Positions 1 through 13,500 of a stretch of DNA of 64,000 bases are shown here, piece after piece. Each line of letters starts with the position of its first letter. Positions within the stretch are counted from its first letter, which is position 1. Below the pieces are notes generated by a model, which was not told the origin of the DNA, did no database searches, and saw only the letters and a list, made by a program, of their open reading frames with translations. The translations under genes and the position numbers were made by a program. Origin of the DNA: Metopolophium dirhodum (taxonomy: Eukaryota > Arthropoda > Insecta > Hemiptera > Aphididae); the NCBI RefSeq assembly GCF_019925205.1, contig NC_083560.1, positions 67,717,266-67,781,265 on the forward strand, read 5' to 3'.

Positions 1-390
1 CTGACCGAGGAGGCCGAGGCCGTAGGTTCCGTATAACTATACCGGATGGTGGACTTGCTGAAAGGCAGGATCATGTTCACGGAAAACTGGCCAGAGGGGG
101 ACGTCCTCCTCGTCACCACCGACGCCGCCGTCTCCGTGGCCGACTCCACCTCCGCCGGTCCTGCGTCCACGGTGGTGGTGGTGGTGGTGGTGGTGGTCCG
201 ACCGGTACAGTCTGCATTCGGCAACCACAAGAGACTCGCCACGATAATCGCAGCCATATTATTGTTCGCGTCCACAGACTCTGCGGGCGCCGAGCAACGG
301 AATTCTGACGGAGACGCCACGCGGGCACACGTTGCTACGCACTCGGGCTTTTACCACAAACAAACACTACCTTTTTATATACAATTATGA
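1..390. other. GC-rich low-complexity edge, possible end of a gene
   Basis: This stretch is clearly more GC-rich than the AT-rich DNA that follows. It contains a (GGT)n run at about 170-196, which reads as poly-Val on the plus strand, or poly-His or poly-Pro on the minus strand. An ATG-initiated plus-strand frame of 114 codons runs 46-390, and two minus-strand frames of 60-70 codons overlap it. None has a recognisable domain. It could be the first exon or 5'UTR of a minus-strand gene lying to the left of the window. I cannot choose a frame and do not call a protein. Confidence 0.3.
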
Positions 391-1520
391 CGTCTAATAT
401 AATAATTGTATAATAATGTGTGCCGACGTCGAGCGACGAGCTATTATAATAATGTACAATATTATTATTACCTACTTTACAGTTTAACCAGTGCTCGACG
501 TGGAAAAATTAAAACATGGAGACTCTGTTTACTCTTTTGTTATTGAGCCGTAATACCATCATAGTAACCCTCTTCAAATAATTTAACAAATATTTAATAA
601 ATAATCAATAAAAATAATACGAGTTAATATTTTATTACAAAGATAATATTAGGACATTATTAGGTGTTTTAATTTATAGATCCACAGTTATGAAATAATC
701 TATAAGACATATTTTGATACAAATGCAGAAAAATGAAGCGTCTCATGAGTTCCCCTTAAAAATGATAATAAGGATAGCTAAAATTTAAAAAAAAATTGTT
801 GAGATAATAATACCTCCCCTGCGCCCCCCCCTTCTAGCACTGAGTTTAACTGCAGTGCTACATGTGCCCTATAATGGGATGTTGCAAAATAAATGTCCTA
901 GTAAAACCTTGGTAAACTATAGTTTTGTGGTATATTTTAAATATATGATAATATTAATATAATATTTATATAGCATCGTGTTATGGTTTGTAGAAACAAT
1001 TTTTATTATTAAACATCAATGGTGGACTAATAAAATGAGCAATAGGTTCTTAAGCATATTAATATGATTTAATAGCCTATAATCGACGCATTAAGTTATT
1101 GCAACCTGACGTTATTAAAAGTATATTTTGTACATTTACATCGATCGTTATGAGTGTATAACGGTATTTTTATATTATTATAATATTTATAATATGGTTG
1201 AATGTATAGATCGCGTACATAACTACTATAATATTCCTATAGGTTAGATACTATATTTTACCTACTTATTATAAGGACTGGATTTTGAATGTCCTAAAAA
1301 ATCGAAAAACGCACTAAATAACACTTACATATGTTAAAAAATTCACTAGGCAACAAAATGTATATCTTGGTGCTAAAAAGTAAAGCAAATGTATAGTTAA
1401 GTAAAAAAAATGCTTTCAAAATATTAATATTTCAATTAGGTATTTTTAACCTAATCTAAAAGGTCCCATTTGTCACTATCTGGCCATCAGCCAATATGTA
1501 TCTATTAACCATATTTAAAA
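391..1520. other. AT-rich intergenic DNA, nothing recognised
   Basis: The sequence is AT-rich with no long frame and no clear repeat boundary. A C-run near 826-834 is the only compositional landmark. Confidence 0.5.
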
Positions 1521-1756
1521 AAGGTGGGCAACTAGGTGTCACTCAGCTGTACAGTAAGTTACAAGTGGGTCACTTTAATGGATGGTGTTAAATTTGAATT
1601 CAATGGTATAATACATTGTATATGAAATAAACGATTCTGCAGAGCGTAGACGGTCAGTCAGTACTCAGTGTATATGATATTACTAAGTATATAATATTAT
1701 GATGATATTATTGTGAATAAAGTAATTTATATAACCTATTTACGTGGAACCTTTTT
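1521..1756 (+). repeat. terminal fragment of the modular TIR repeat family
   Basis: It opens with a GGTGGGCAA-type end, followed by the family motifs ACAGTAAGTTACAAGTGGGTC, TGGATGGTGTTAAATTTGAA and AACGATTCTG. These are the reverse complement of the right-hand ends at 42330-42475, 46890-47032 and 62330-62478. Only the terminal part is present here, so this is a truncated dispersed copy. Confidence 0.7.
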
Positions 1757-2033
1757 TTTGTCAAGTATAGATTTTTTAACTACCATAGATTGAACGTAGA
1801 TTTATAAAGCCAATTTTAAAAAGCTTATTGCGATGAAATTAAGAAGTACTAAATTCGATAAACTAAATTAAATAGATTTTTTAATGTATACTTATAATAT
1901 TAATAATAAATTGATACTTTAAAATATTAAAGAATGACTAAAATAAATTAACTTATCAAATATACATTTTTTTATTAGAAAGATTTTCTTTACTAAAAAT
2001 GAAATTCGCCAGAGGGTAGGGACGTAGGGGCTT

Positions 2034-2420
2034 AACTTACAAACTCTGAAAACCAACTTACAAATACTTAAAAATGAATATCTTTAACTTACAATCGGTC
2101 CGGATCGATTCGGTCGAAATGGGGTGGGGGGGGCTGATGGTTAATATCTAGGGCTGTAGATATCTCAGTGAGGACCAACTTACAAACTCTGAAAACCAAC
2201 TTACAAATACTTACAAATGAATATCTTTAACTTACAATGGGTCCGGATCGGTTCGTCCGATATGGGGGGGGGGGGCTGATGGTTAATATCTAGGGCTGTA
2301 GATATCTCAGTGAGGACCAACTTACAAATTCCAAAAACCAACTTACAAATACTTACAAATTAATATCTTTAACTTACAATTGGTCCGAATCGATTTGCTC
2401 GATATGGGGGGGGGGGGGGC
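2034..2420. repeat. tandem repeat, period about 142 bp, about 2.7 units
   Basis: The motif AACTTACAAA recurs at 2034, 2177 and 2319 in the same context. Each unit contains two AACTTACAAA sub-repeats, a GGTCCGGATCG-type core and a long G-run (about 2123-2131, 2265-2276 and 2406-2419). The first two units are followed by GCTGATGGTTAATATCTAGGG. There is no coding potential. Confidence 0.85.
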
Positions 2421-3224
2421 AACTTCACACACGTCCAAACAATGATGACAGACACAGACAAAAAAAAACACTCATCATTATAAAATCAATACATTTATCA
2501 CTCCGCTAAGAATCTAAAATGAATTTGATTAATTTATGATTAAATTGATCAAAAAATGCAATCATAAATATAATATATTAATATATTGTATTAAAATAAA
2601 GCACACTCTTGTTATATTTCCGTTTTTATTTATAAACTAGTAAACTAAGGATATTAGTCATTTTTAATGCAGGTTACCTCTACCTAATACTTTTTCAAAC
2701 CAAATAACCTATCTAAAGCGGCATTTTTAAATTATTAACATGCAAAATCAGCCAAATTTGTAGGTCATAATATAGATTATAGATAGGTTCCTATTATAGG
2801 TACAACTGGAGTTTTGATATTGTATACAAAACTATAGTTTTATATTGATAATAATAATAATAATTTCAATTTCGTTACATAAACAAAATTCATTAAAATT
2901 AGTGTCGAAACATTTGTTTATAATTTCCAAGAATTTTCAAGTTGCAATTATTGACATCCAAATATTCGGTTTGCTGAAAAATAATTCGGGGTGTGGTTGG
3001 GATGATAATTTTAACAATTTATTATACCTCGCCGATTCGTCGACAGTTGCGATTGCTATAAATAATAATAATAAACAGGTGCGCCTTCGGCGTTAAGTAA
3101 TATAATACTCTGTCGTCAGCACTATACACCGCGATGATATTAAAAATTAAACGTAAACGTCGGTCGGTGATCGTAATTACCAATTACGGTTTTTCGAAAG
3201 GCGCGAGAAAAAAACTTTGGCGGA

Positions 3225-3257
<33 letters not shown>

Positions 3258-4170
3258 AATGATAATTGTCACGGTGTACCTACCTATATGTATATTATGA
3301 TTTATACATATATAAGCAGAACGCAAAGTATTATTATTACTTTCATCTTTCGATTAAAAATATCCAGGCCCGCCCGCCCGCCTGTCGGATCCGGAAATAG
3401 TAATAACAACGACAATTCACGCCGCCGCGCGCCGCTGAATTGATAAGTTTGCTCCCGTCCACCATTCATCGCGCGCGCGTTCATACACCCGAAAGACGGA
3501 TGTTACGAAAAATAATTATTAATCTCTTCCGCGGCCTGCACGCATAATAGTAATAATAATAATAATAATAATAACAATCCGATGTCTATATATATATATA
3601 ATCACTGCGTATTTATATATATATTATGTACTATGTACATATTATATATAAATCGTAGCAGGTATATACGGTACACCGATGACGGCAATACAATGGCGGT
3701 AAAGTCACCGTCACCGCGTAAAACCGTCGAACCGTTCAAAAGTAATGTCTGACATCGCACGCGTCTTCCCACCGCGAGTCTTAACCACCCACCCCGACTG
3801 ATGTATTATAATATTATACCTGTATTGATATTATTATTACCGCGCCGCCACCGAATTTTAATTTCACTAAAATCCGTCGTCCGCAACATCGCGATTCCGC
3901 CGCACATTTGTTTATTACTTTCAGTATCGACTGCAAAAGCGATAGTTCAAAAATGTATAGGTAACGTATTATTATTTTTGGGAAATTTTTCCACGCCTTA
4001 TTTTCCTCACTTGATTACCTATGATGACCCGATCTATAAACTATTTAACTATATTTACACCGGGCCGCGTACAATTTACGAGGTACGTAATAATATTAGA
4101 GAGTACCTACCTATATATATATAGGCAAATATTCTATAGCCTATACGCTATAATACATATTATGTTTAGG
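2421..4170. other. intergenic DNA with a GC-richer patch and microsatellites
   Basis: The region is AT-rich except for about 3040-3910, which has many CpG and CCG motifs and is interrupted by ATT/AAT microsatellites (about 3227-3256 and 3547-3573) and a TA-rich tract (about 3580-3650). The composition resembles the promoter or 5'UTR of an insect gene, but no exon with a convincing frame was found on either strand. Confidence 0.35.
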
Positions 4171-5287
4171 CAGTGGGGCGTGGCGAAGTTACAAGGACTG
4201 GAACCTTTTGAATTTATCGGTATCGGTTCTGGTATACTGGTTCTCCAAAAATCAAATGACTGTTCCGGTTCGGTTCTGTTTTTTTGATGAAAAAAAATAA
4301 AGATATTGGTTGCAAATAATTTCGGTACCGGTTCCAGATAATTTAGCCATTTAGGTACCCAAAAGTATAATAATTTTAAATACCTATCCGGAATACGGGT
4401 TTAATTAATAGTAGGAGAAATATAAGAAAACTCATGGTTTATACACAAAACAGTAATACCTTTAAATTATATGATACATAATATTATTTTATTTTTGAAT
4501 AAATACGAATTTAAATACAATAATTTTAGACATGTATTTTATATTTGGTCAAAAACCACGAGCATTTAATATGTCACAATAACAACTCTGAGCTGTATCA
4601 GCTAATATATAAATTATATATAAATCATGATAAACTTATAATTATTTTAAAGCTGAATATGAAGTTTTTTACGAATTTCTAAAACATTGATCCCTTTAAA
4701 AAATATAAGTTTTTTAAATACTGTATCACTCATCCTCACCTGGTTCTTTTAGATAAAGATGTGACGTAGATAATCGGGATTTACGCTATAGGGCCAAAAT
4801 TCAAACGTAAGAATTTTATTATATTATTAAGTTATTATTTAATATTTATTTTGTATTTTGTATATTTTTACGTACTTTAAAATTGTGTTTAAAATACAAA
4901 ATATAATTTTTTTACATCAGAAAATTCAAACTATTTTAAATACGTATTTAAAATGGATTTTATTGAAATACCACCCATCCTTGCCCGTGGGCCTTTTTTT
5001 TGCTGATTATGATTTATCCTACAGATATCAAGTCGGTGGTCAAATCAGAAAAATGATGAACCTACCTTATAGTTACCTATACCTACTGTAACAACAACTA
5101 TAACAGCTTAGATTATAAATGAGTCCACTATAAAAGATAGAAGAATGAATCTTGCGCCTCAATTAGAGTTCTTTTTTGTTATAACTTATAACTATAGTAA
5201 AGATTAAAAAATAATACATTTTTGTTGTTCCTGTGTATGACATCCTCTCCTTGGCCCTCTCAATCCAAATTTCCGTGCACGCCACTG
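4171..5287. mobile_element. candidate non-autonomous hAT-like element
   Basis: The left end reads CAGTGGGGCGTGGCG and the right end reads GTGCACGCCACTG, an imperfect inverted pair of the CAGTGGCG type common in hAT elements. The flanks (TGTTTAGG and TGTTTGGC) are similar but are not a perfect 8-bp duplication. The interior has no transposase frame. Another repeat rich in GGTATCGGTTCTGG and GGTACCGGTTCC motifs lies near its left end and may be a nested insertion. Confidence 0.4.
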
Positions 5288-5782
5288 TTTGGCAGTGCCA
5301 AATGCGTAGGTACTTACTTACGAGTTACGACCTACCTACAATATAAAACGACTAATGAGGCCTAGTCAGTGAAAATTATTTGTCAAACAATACTTTTACC
5401 AGGTACAGAATATAAATACTATTACGACTTACCAATTCGGGCAATTAGGTACCTACTGCGTTTCATAAATAACAAATACTAATATTATTAATACGAGGAA
5501 CGGGAAGTTAATATAGATATTAATTTGCTAGTAAAAATCATAAACCTACCTACGACCTACCTGTATTTAAGCAGTATAGATTTTAGCACGTTTCATGTGT
5601 GGGTGGGTCCGGCTTATAACTTATAAGCAATTAACCTAAAATTGTTTTCGTATGCACACTCACTTCGCCTATGGAATATATTTATTTCAAAATAAAACTA
5701 TAAATTACAACATTAAAGAAAATTGAGATAAGCGAACCCAGTTTCAATAGATTCTTTTTTTAGGTTGGTACTTACTATATAC
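5288..5782. other. intergenic DNA, nothing recognised
   Basis: Plain AT-rich sequence with scattered CCTACCT motifs typical of this genome. No frame or repeat boundary was identified. Confidence 0.5.
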
Positions 5783-6323
5783 CTGCAAGGGCCGTAATTT
5801 TATCTTCAATCCCGGCCCAGTCCAAAAAATATTGTGAAAAAAAATATTATATTATTATGGTATATAAATAGCTTTATTATACTCACCAATCAATATATTA
5901 TTATATTCATTGTGATTGTGTCTACTATCTAGTGTCTATCCATAGAGTATACTCTATATGTATCTACCAGCTGTACCAGCATCGGTTTTATCGTTATTAT
6001 TTATTATTTTAAATTGTGATTGTCGAAAAAAAATCCTTAAAAAGCCCGGTCCAACCCTTGATTTATTATTCAAGTCCAGCCCGGCAAATAGTACAAAAAA
6101 AAACCCAGGCCCGGCCCGGAATAAATTTCCAAGACTTAAAAAAGCCCGGTCCGACCCCTGATTTATTATTCAAAGTCCAGCCCGGCCGGCCCGAAAAATT
6201 GTACAAAAAAAGCCCAGGCCCGGTCCGGAATAAAATTCCAAGACTTAAAAAGCCCGGTCCAACCCTTTATTTTATTTCAAACGCCCGGTCCGGTCCAATG
6301 TCACTACGGTCCGGCCCTTGCAG
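5783..6323. mobile_element. TIR element carrying a CCCGGCCC-rich tandem array
   Basis: CTGCAAGGGCCG at the left and CGGCCCTTGCAG (one base offset) at the right form terminal inverted repeats about 540 bp apart. Inside, about 6040-6300 is a tandem array of roughly 108-bp units, each holding AAAGCCCGGTCC, ATTTATTATTCAA and GGCCCGG(C/T)CCGGAATAAA. The long plus-strand frames across it are products of the repeat and not a gene. No transposase is present and no clear target-site duplication was found. Confidence 0.55.
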
Positions 6324-6960
6324 GTCTTTAGTACTTACCTAATATATCAATATAACCAAGTAGGTACTAACACCAGGCTAATAGAAGCTTTAATTTTTAA
6401 AGAGTCCTACCAACACTGCCCGTGGATAGGTAGCGCGGACTAATATATTATACAGGACTGGACACGTGATGAATATTGTGGTTACGAAATGTAGTACAAC
6501 AGACGGAGTTCGGGGGGATATTTTCATTTTAGCATTACTAGCTTAGTGGATACTTATGGAACTAAAACACATCATACAAATTTCTAGTTATGTCCTGTTA
6601 TGTGTAGGCAGTAGGTACCTACCTAGTAATAATAGGTGTTATGTTGTTGGTAACATTGTATGATTGTTTGTTAGAGATGTTAACCTCACTTTATTATAAT
6701 TCATTCTTGATATACAAGTAATTGTCTAAGTATGTACGTTCTATAAAATCATGTAAAATAAATAATACAATGAACACATGCTTAGCGAGAAGATATTATT
6801 AAGATTTGTCATCTTCCTCACGACATTACAATAGGTAAATAATATTATGTATTAAGCCGAGCGTACACGGGACACCAAAGCGGTGAGGTGTGCAGCGCAT
6901 AGCATGTAGTTAAACATTAAAAATAGAACACACGTAGGTATTATACATGTTTTCTACGTA
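6324..6960. other. intergenic DNA, nothing recognised
   Basis: AT-rich with no supported frame, RNA gene or repeat. Confidence 0.5.
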
Positions 6961-7010
6961 CAGGGGTGGATCCAGGGCTAGAGAGGGGCCTCACTACCCC
7001 TTCCTCCCTG
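6961..7010 (+). repeat. hAT-type terminal fragment
   Basis: It begins with CAGGGGTGGATCCAGGG, the same type of terminus as the 792-bp element at 44654-45445. No matching right end with an inverted copy was found downstream. CTCTGGATCAGAGCATG near 7274 is only loosely similar, so this is probably a truncated copy. Confidence 0.4.
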
Positions 7011-7810
7011 AAACAAACATAACACATTTTTACAAATTTTCGGAGAAACTTATAGCCTATAGGTTGTTCATTAACTGTACCTAATAGAATAATACATTTA
7101 GTGTTTTATTCAAATTCTATAAAAAGAAAAATTATAATAGGAAAAAATAGAAATAGAATAATATGCAATATTGCATTAATAATCTATAATCAGCGAGGAA
7201 TACATTAATTGATATATTATATTTTAAATAAATGGGCCCTTCCCAGTTAGCTGAGTACCCAATAGGTCTTCTACTCTGGATCAGAGCATGTGTTAAAAAT
7301 AAGTAAAATAATATGTAACATTGTTGTGTATTCATGGCAATTCACGCATGTCATGGGTGTAAACAAAAATGTGTATACATTTCTCCGTCAGTTTCGAAAA
7401 ATTGATATTTTTTTGGTAATTCTGTTTTTTCTAATTACAAGGATTATTATAAATTAGGTTTATATTAATATCTTTTTTTTATTTGAGTTAAGTCGCTTAA
7501 GATCTTTATCCCTTTCAGTCAAACAAAAAAAATACTAAGAATACAAGACCATATTAAAAAGAAATATACATATATATATATTTATGATTTATGTATTGAA
7601 ATAAATAAATGTAGAACACAACTGCTATATCATAACAAAACATTCAATAATAATTAGCTAAAAAAAATCCCTCCCATTAATAATAGATATAATTAATTGC
7701 ACTAGTGTTAATAAATTTGCACATGGTTATATCTAACCTAATATACGATTTGATCATTGCCATAAAGTGTATAAATCTAACAAAAATATGTGTACAAAAT
7801 AGTAATAATG

Positions 7811-7852
<42 letters not shown>

Positions 7853-8011
7853 CAAGTCAATATGTCATAACAAACTTGAGCATAGTAGCTATTATCAAAC
7901 GATATAATATATTTAATTGCATAACTGTTATTCATTTTATAATACTTAAGGTTTCACACTACACTAAACAATAATAGGCACATACAACACAATGTTTAAC
8001 ATAAATATTAT

Positions 8012-8051
<40 letters not shown>

Positions 8052-8184
8052 ACAACCATATAGTTTTGAAGTTTGCGTTCATGAACTATGACTAACACAA
8101 TACAATATTCATAACATATGATTAGTATAATAAAACTTTGTTTTTAGGTGAAAGTGCTTTGGTCAATATTATTATATTTGATCG
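7011..8184. other. Myo7a 3' flank and microsatellites
   Basis: The AT-rich sequence includes an (AAT)n tract at about 7808-7850 and an (AAATA-type) tetranucleotide tract at about 8012-8052. Part of this is presumably the 3'UTR of the minus-strand myosin gene that stops at 8185, but no clear AATAAA on the minus strand fixes the polyadenylation site. The Asn-rich frame over 7705-7974 is a microsatellite artefact. Confidence 0.45.
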
Positions 8185-10552
8185 TCATTTTATTGTTCGC
8201 TGTTTGTTCATGTTGGACAACATCAATGATATGTATGATGTCAGCAAATCATCCATTTTGTATCCCAAAGAAGTTTCACACAGTAACTTTGACCCTCTAA
8301 CCAAATTACCAATTGTCATGTGGAAGTAGGTGTTTCCTGATGACCAGTTTGATATCCGTGTGAATGGGTGCGTAACCAAAATTTCCTAAAACAAACACAG
8401 TACAAAATATTATATAAAAGTGGTTACTACCTCAGAAAAATTCTTAAGAGTTCACAAGAGCATACCTTAGTTTGCGGGTGTATAAGACTAATTCCATGCT
8501 TATTAATAGCTATTAATAGAAGTTCTGGATAATTAGGCTCTGTAGTCTGTTTCACTTCAAAGAAAGCCGATCCAAACGTAGGCCAACGGTAGATTATTTT
8601 CAGGAATGTAATTTTTGCATCTTCAGCACTCATACCTAAAGATGATGGAAATAAGAAAAAACTATCAATAGAGAAAAGTATATTTCGTCAATGGTCAAAC
8701 CTGTGTCCTGGTTGTATGTAGCTACAATCACTCGTTTCCATTCCGCTGTATTTTGCACTTTGAACAAATCTCCAGGAATTAGTTCCCGTAACATTTGACT
8801 ATGAAAAAAATACATATAAATTCTAATAAATAAAATCATCAAATCTGCAGGCCCATATTAGGACGATTTGGAATAACCCCCGGGTCCTCGGTGATTTTTC
8901 CAAAGTTTTTTCTTAATCGTAAGATAATTTTTAACGTTAATTGTACATAATATTGTATTATATATTATATACAATACAAATTTAATAATTTAATAATATA
9001 TTACGGTATTGCCTGAAGTTCTTGTTTGCTTTCACCAAATCGAACCCTATAAATCAATGCAGCCAACCTAGTGGCCTCTTCTTTTGAACACTTGTGATAT
9101 CCTACAATATTGATAACATTAAGTCAAATAATTAAATATGACTGGATGATAAACATTATTGATTAATAGTTGCTAATTTTTTAATATTATCTGTATACCA
9201 CCTATACAGATGTATTATCTTACCACGTAAGAGTTTTGGGAGTTCCTGGTGGAAGTGAAATATTAAATCTGCATTTCTGTCCTTGCCAGGTACCGTATTA
9301 GTCCACAATTTCTTCATAAAAAATACTTGATAAGTAAACTGCGGAGTTGTACCTATGTAATGAAAACCGTTATTATCTTTCAATATCATTACTTATAACA
9401 AACATCAATATGGCACAACATTAAAAATATAAATTCACTAACCGTCTCTAGTGGGTCTAGCCTTTTTAATCCAATCAGTAAGGTGACGAACAAAGTCAAA
9501 GAAAAAATCACCTTCAGGAACAGATATTACTTTATCAGCAATTTTCACAAACAAACTGAAACCTTCACTGGACCGTAATGTTAACCTTTGTGAAATATTG
9601 GTACAGAAATCTTTTGCCCTCGTCGATGAGTCAACTTCAAATGCTTCATCGGTGTCATCAGGGAAAAATACTTTATGAAATATTTGTGTAGTCTTATGCT
9701 GTATAGCTTCAACTTCTACTTGATGTGGTGGGTATTTTCTCTGTCCATTTCTTATAGTCTTTTGTAGTCGTTGTAAAGAATCTTGGGATATAGGATGACG
9801 TCGTGTACGCAAAAATAAATTCAATTCCTATTCAAATAGGTAAATTGTCAAAAAAAAAAAAAAAACAATCTCATAAATCAATTAGTTGTATTACTTTTAA
9901 TAAATTTTGACTGCATGCAAATAAACCAGTAGACAGCCACATTAATTCCCATGCTCTTTCTTCACTCAATCTGTTCCTGTTATCTGTCAATTGTCTCATA
10001 AGTTGACAGTATATTTCATCTCTTAATATTTCCTAAAATTTGAAAAAAAATTAATTTTGTTTTGTTATTCAAATTAATTTAAATATCTGTTTATAGATAT
10101 AAAATCCTTTTACATGTTTTAAGGGTCCGTCAAATATTTGATCAGTATATTCATTAGGTAATCGTCTCTTTGCTGGTAAATCACCAGTATACTTCAACAT
10201 GGCTGCAAATGCAAAGCATGCTTCTTCAGCTAATTCTTCTTTGCCAGCGAGTTTTCTCAACAGAGGCTGTTTCATTGGTTCTCTTGTGTGTCTCCATAAA
10301 TCATCATTGTTAGCACGTCTTGCTGAACTCAATGTTAACGCTTTAGATACTGTACGTTTTGCTGGAGCTCTAAACATAAATTAATAGAAAATAAAGTAAA
10401 ATAAAAAGCTAAACATGCATAGGCCTTACTTACCGGAAGTGATCAATAGCATATTCCATTAAATTATGAGGCTTTTCTCTGGGTTCAGTGCCATTTATTG
10501 GTTGTGAATACAATTTACGACTTTGATCAGCAGCTTCCAAACTAAATAGTGC
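8185..10552 (-). other. Myo7a (ck): Myo7a second MyTH4-FERM exons and stop
   Basis: Exons in transcript order: 10434-10552, 10114-10369, 9895-10032, 9443-9827 (MyTH4 into FERM, the largest exon at 385 nt), 9234-9352, 9005-9101, 8701-8798, 8466-8635 and 8185-8385. The C-terminus [11 protein letters not shown] followed by TGA matches the usual end of myosin VIIa. This second tail block binds membrane- and adhesion-linked partners in other animals. Confidence 0.95.
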
Positions 10553-13500
10553 CTAAAAGATATTCATCATATTATACATATTATACATTTTATAATATAT
10601 TTTTTACATATTTTACATATTATACATTTTTATTTGAAATTGAATAAATAAATTATCATAACAATATAATATAATATAAATTAATTTAAAATATTTACCA
10701 ATATATCTACTGGTGGTTTTGATAATGTCGGTAGTACATAAACTGTTTCCGCAGGGAAATCTCCTCTATCGCCAGTTCTTTCACAGTAACCAACACACCA
10801 ACCAGATGTCATAACAGTTTCTCCAGTACTCTCGTCTTCCAAAATAATTAAGTCACCCTTTTGAAAATTTAAAAATGTAGTTCCTTCACCTGAAAATATA
10901 TATAAAAATATTTCACAGTTCAAATTCATTCACATAATTTAATTTAATTTTACCAGGAGCTTTGTAATCCTGAACTGCTATAACAAATGTTGATCGTTTT
11001 TTCAGTCCTTCTAAGAAATAAACCACCAAGTCCCTTATGTCTTCTGCGTTTGGACTCTGAAATGTAAATTCTTCTCCCCGCACAGTCGAAAGTGTAAACG
11101 TTTGAGTAAACACTTTGGTAGTTCTGAAAAAAAAATTATTATCTATTAACATCACTTCAATATACATAAAATAACATTTTAACATACTTTTGACTAGAGA
11201 CAGTAGTTATTTCAGGAAACGACAACTCTAATAAAACTTGCTCCTGGTCATCAACAACATAGACACCAGTCCAGTTTACAGCAATTATTACATCATTTTT
11301 TGGTAAATTTGGACCTATTATTAATTAGATAAATAATCAATAAAAATACAAAAATTATGCATGAAAATAAAATATTATATATAAAGCTATTGCCATGAAA
11401 CATTTTATATTAAATAACCATTTCAATTGAATTAAAACAAAAACATTGAAAATACAATAATAATAATAAATTTATATTCCATAATTTGTACTTTAATTAT
11501 TGTGTACTCAATGAAATAGATTTACGAGATAAAAGATTGTATATATTATAATATAAGTACAATAGATAAGCTTATTATTTATGTTTTATTTTCTTTGTAT
11601 TTTATCTCATTTTTATTTGTTGTATTTGAATTTGAATTAACTATTGTGCAATAGTTGAAATTATTTATTTATTGCATTGTATTGTTTGCAAGAAAAATAT
11701 AATAATAATAATTATTACCATCAGTAGTTTATTTTTCTATCAGTAATATGGTCGATTTAACTAATAACTATATTTATCCAAAAACATTCATGGAAAAGGT
11801 TCATGGTAAAAAATAAAGTAGCTTATCATTCGTCTAAATATTTAGAAAATGTCATTGTGTATAAAAAGTATCATAATAATAACATACACAATAAATTGTG
11901 CAGTTTCACCTCTCAAGTCCTCACTATTTATATTTGTTGAGTTAGGTTGGTACAACAAAGTAACTAAAATTGTTAGAGGCAAAATAATTTTTTTATAATT
12001 TGAATTTCAAATGTCTATAAGAAAAATTGTGCATAATATTATATATTTTTATAACTATTAGAAAGGATTTGTATATAATGATATTTATCCTTGAATTCAA
12101 ATTTAACACATCCATCACAATGACCCACTTGATGCTTACTGTATTGCCCAACGATACAATCTTACCTTTTTTTTTTATTAATTATTCTTAATGTATACAA
12201 TTTGAAATTATATGTTTATTATTACTTTACAGTACCTGAGTTTCTGTAAGCTTCATAAAATCTGGAGAATAATAATGGCCATTTAAATTTTGCATAGCTC
12301 ACAACGTCTTCTTTTACTCTCAACTGAGCAACATTTTCTTTCAAATAATAGCTCTAAAATTGTTAAACATGCAGTACACAAAAAAAAATTACAACCACAT
12401 AAATCAGAAAAAAAAAATAATTGTTAAAAACTACAAACTAATTGTTTTATAAAGAATAAAACCAAGTATATAAAAATTTCATGTCAAACAAATTATCAAC
12501 TATAAATGGTAAAAATAAAAGATGACATAAATACAAAATCTGTTTATGCCATAATAGCACACTTCAAAATACACATGTTAAATAATAATGAATTGTATTT
12601 TATTTATGTTCATAAGCATAACATTTTATCAAATTCATTACTGGCTCAACAACCCTTCTCTTAGTAGAGCCTAGTTTTGTATAAATTTATATTATAAATT
12701 ACAGTTGAGTTGCGATAACTCAAACAACTTGACTAATCAATTTTTTTTACTCCCTTCAAGATTAGGTTAAATCTCGATCATCTCAAATAGATTTTAATCT
12801 TTGTTTGACTTTGAGTTATTGTGGCTCAACTGTAATAATTTATCAATAAATTTATTGTTCCTTCAGCATCTTAATTATTTCTATGACAGTCAACACAAAT
12901 TAGGAAATAATCGAAGTTGTATGTCCATATGCATAGTCAAAATTAACTATGCATACAGGCATTAGACTTATCAAATACTGTATTGTACATTTGTGTGTCA
13001 TACATTTTAACCGGGTTTTACAATACTAATTAATTAAGTAATAACATTTATTCTAGAGGTGTATAATGGTTTCAGTCGTTAACATCACTTAGAACTCTCT
13101 AATTCAATTACCAAAAACTTCTAATCCCTAAACAAATATTTACCAAGTGAATTAATTCACCTCACTGTCACCTATAATTTAATATATTTCTCTCTAAACA
13201 TATTTGAATCATTTGTATACAATTAGACTTACTAATATAGTAAAGCTTCATATGAAACATGAAATTTTTTTACACTATGTTTCGATAAATTAATTAATAT
13301 AGTCAAAACCATGCAAGTGAAAAGTGTAATTAAATCATACATTTTAAGCTTTGTCTGTTTCTGCTGATAAAACACTAATAGAAACAATCATGCAACATTT
13401 CTCATACTTTAATAATTATTATACCGTGCTATTACTTAGGTCTATTAAAATAAACTGTCTATAAACCAAACCAGATAAGAATTTATGAAATATCTCTAAA

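Noticed and set aside
5958..6342. Plus-strand frames with repeated KKPGPT and LLFK motifs
   Set aside because: They are translations of the 108-bp tandem array; the repeated peptides come from the DNA repeat.
7705..7974. Plus-strand frame with a long Asn run
   Set aside because: The Asn run is an (AAT)n microsatellite; no flanking domain or splice context supports a protein.
8138..8329. Plus-strand frame in the last Myo7a exon
   Set aside because: It is antisense to the conserved C-terminal coding exon and has no independent support.
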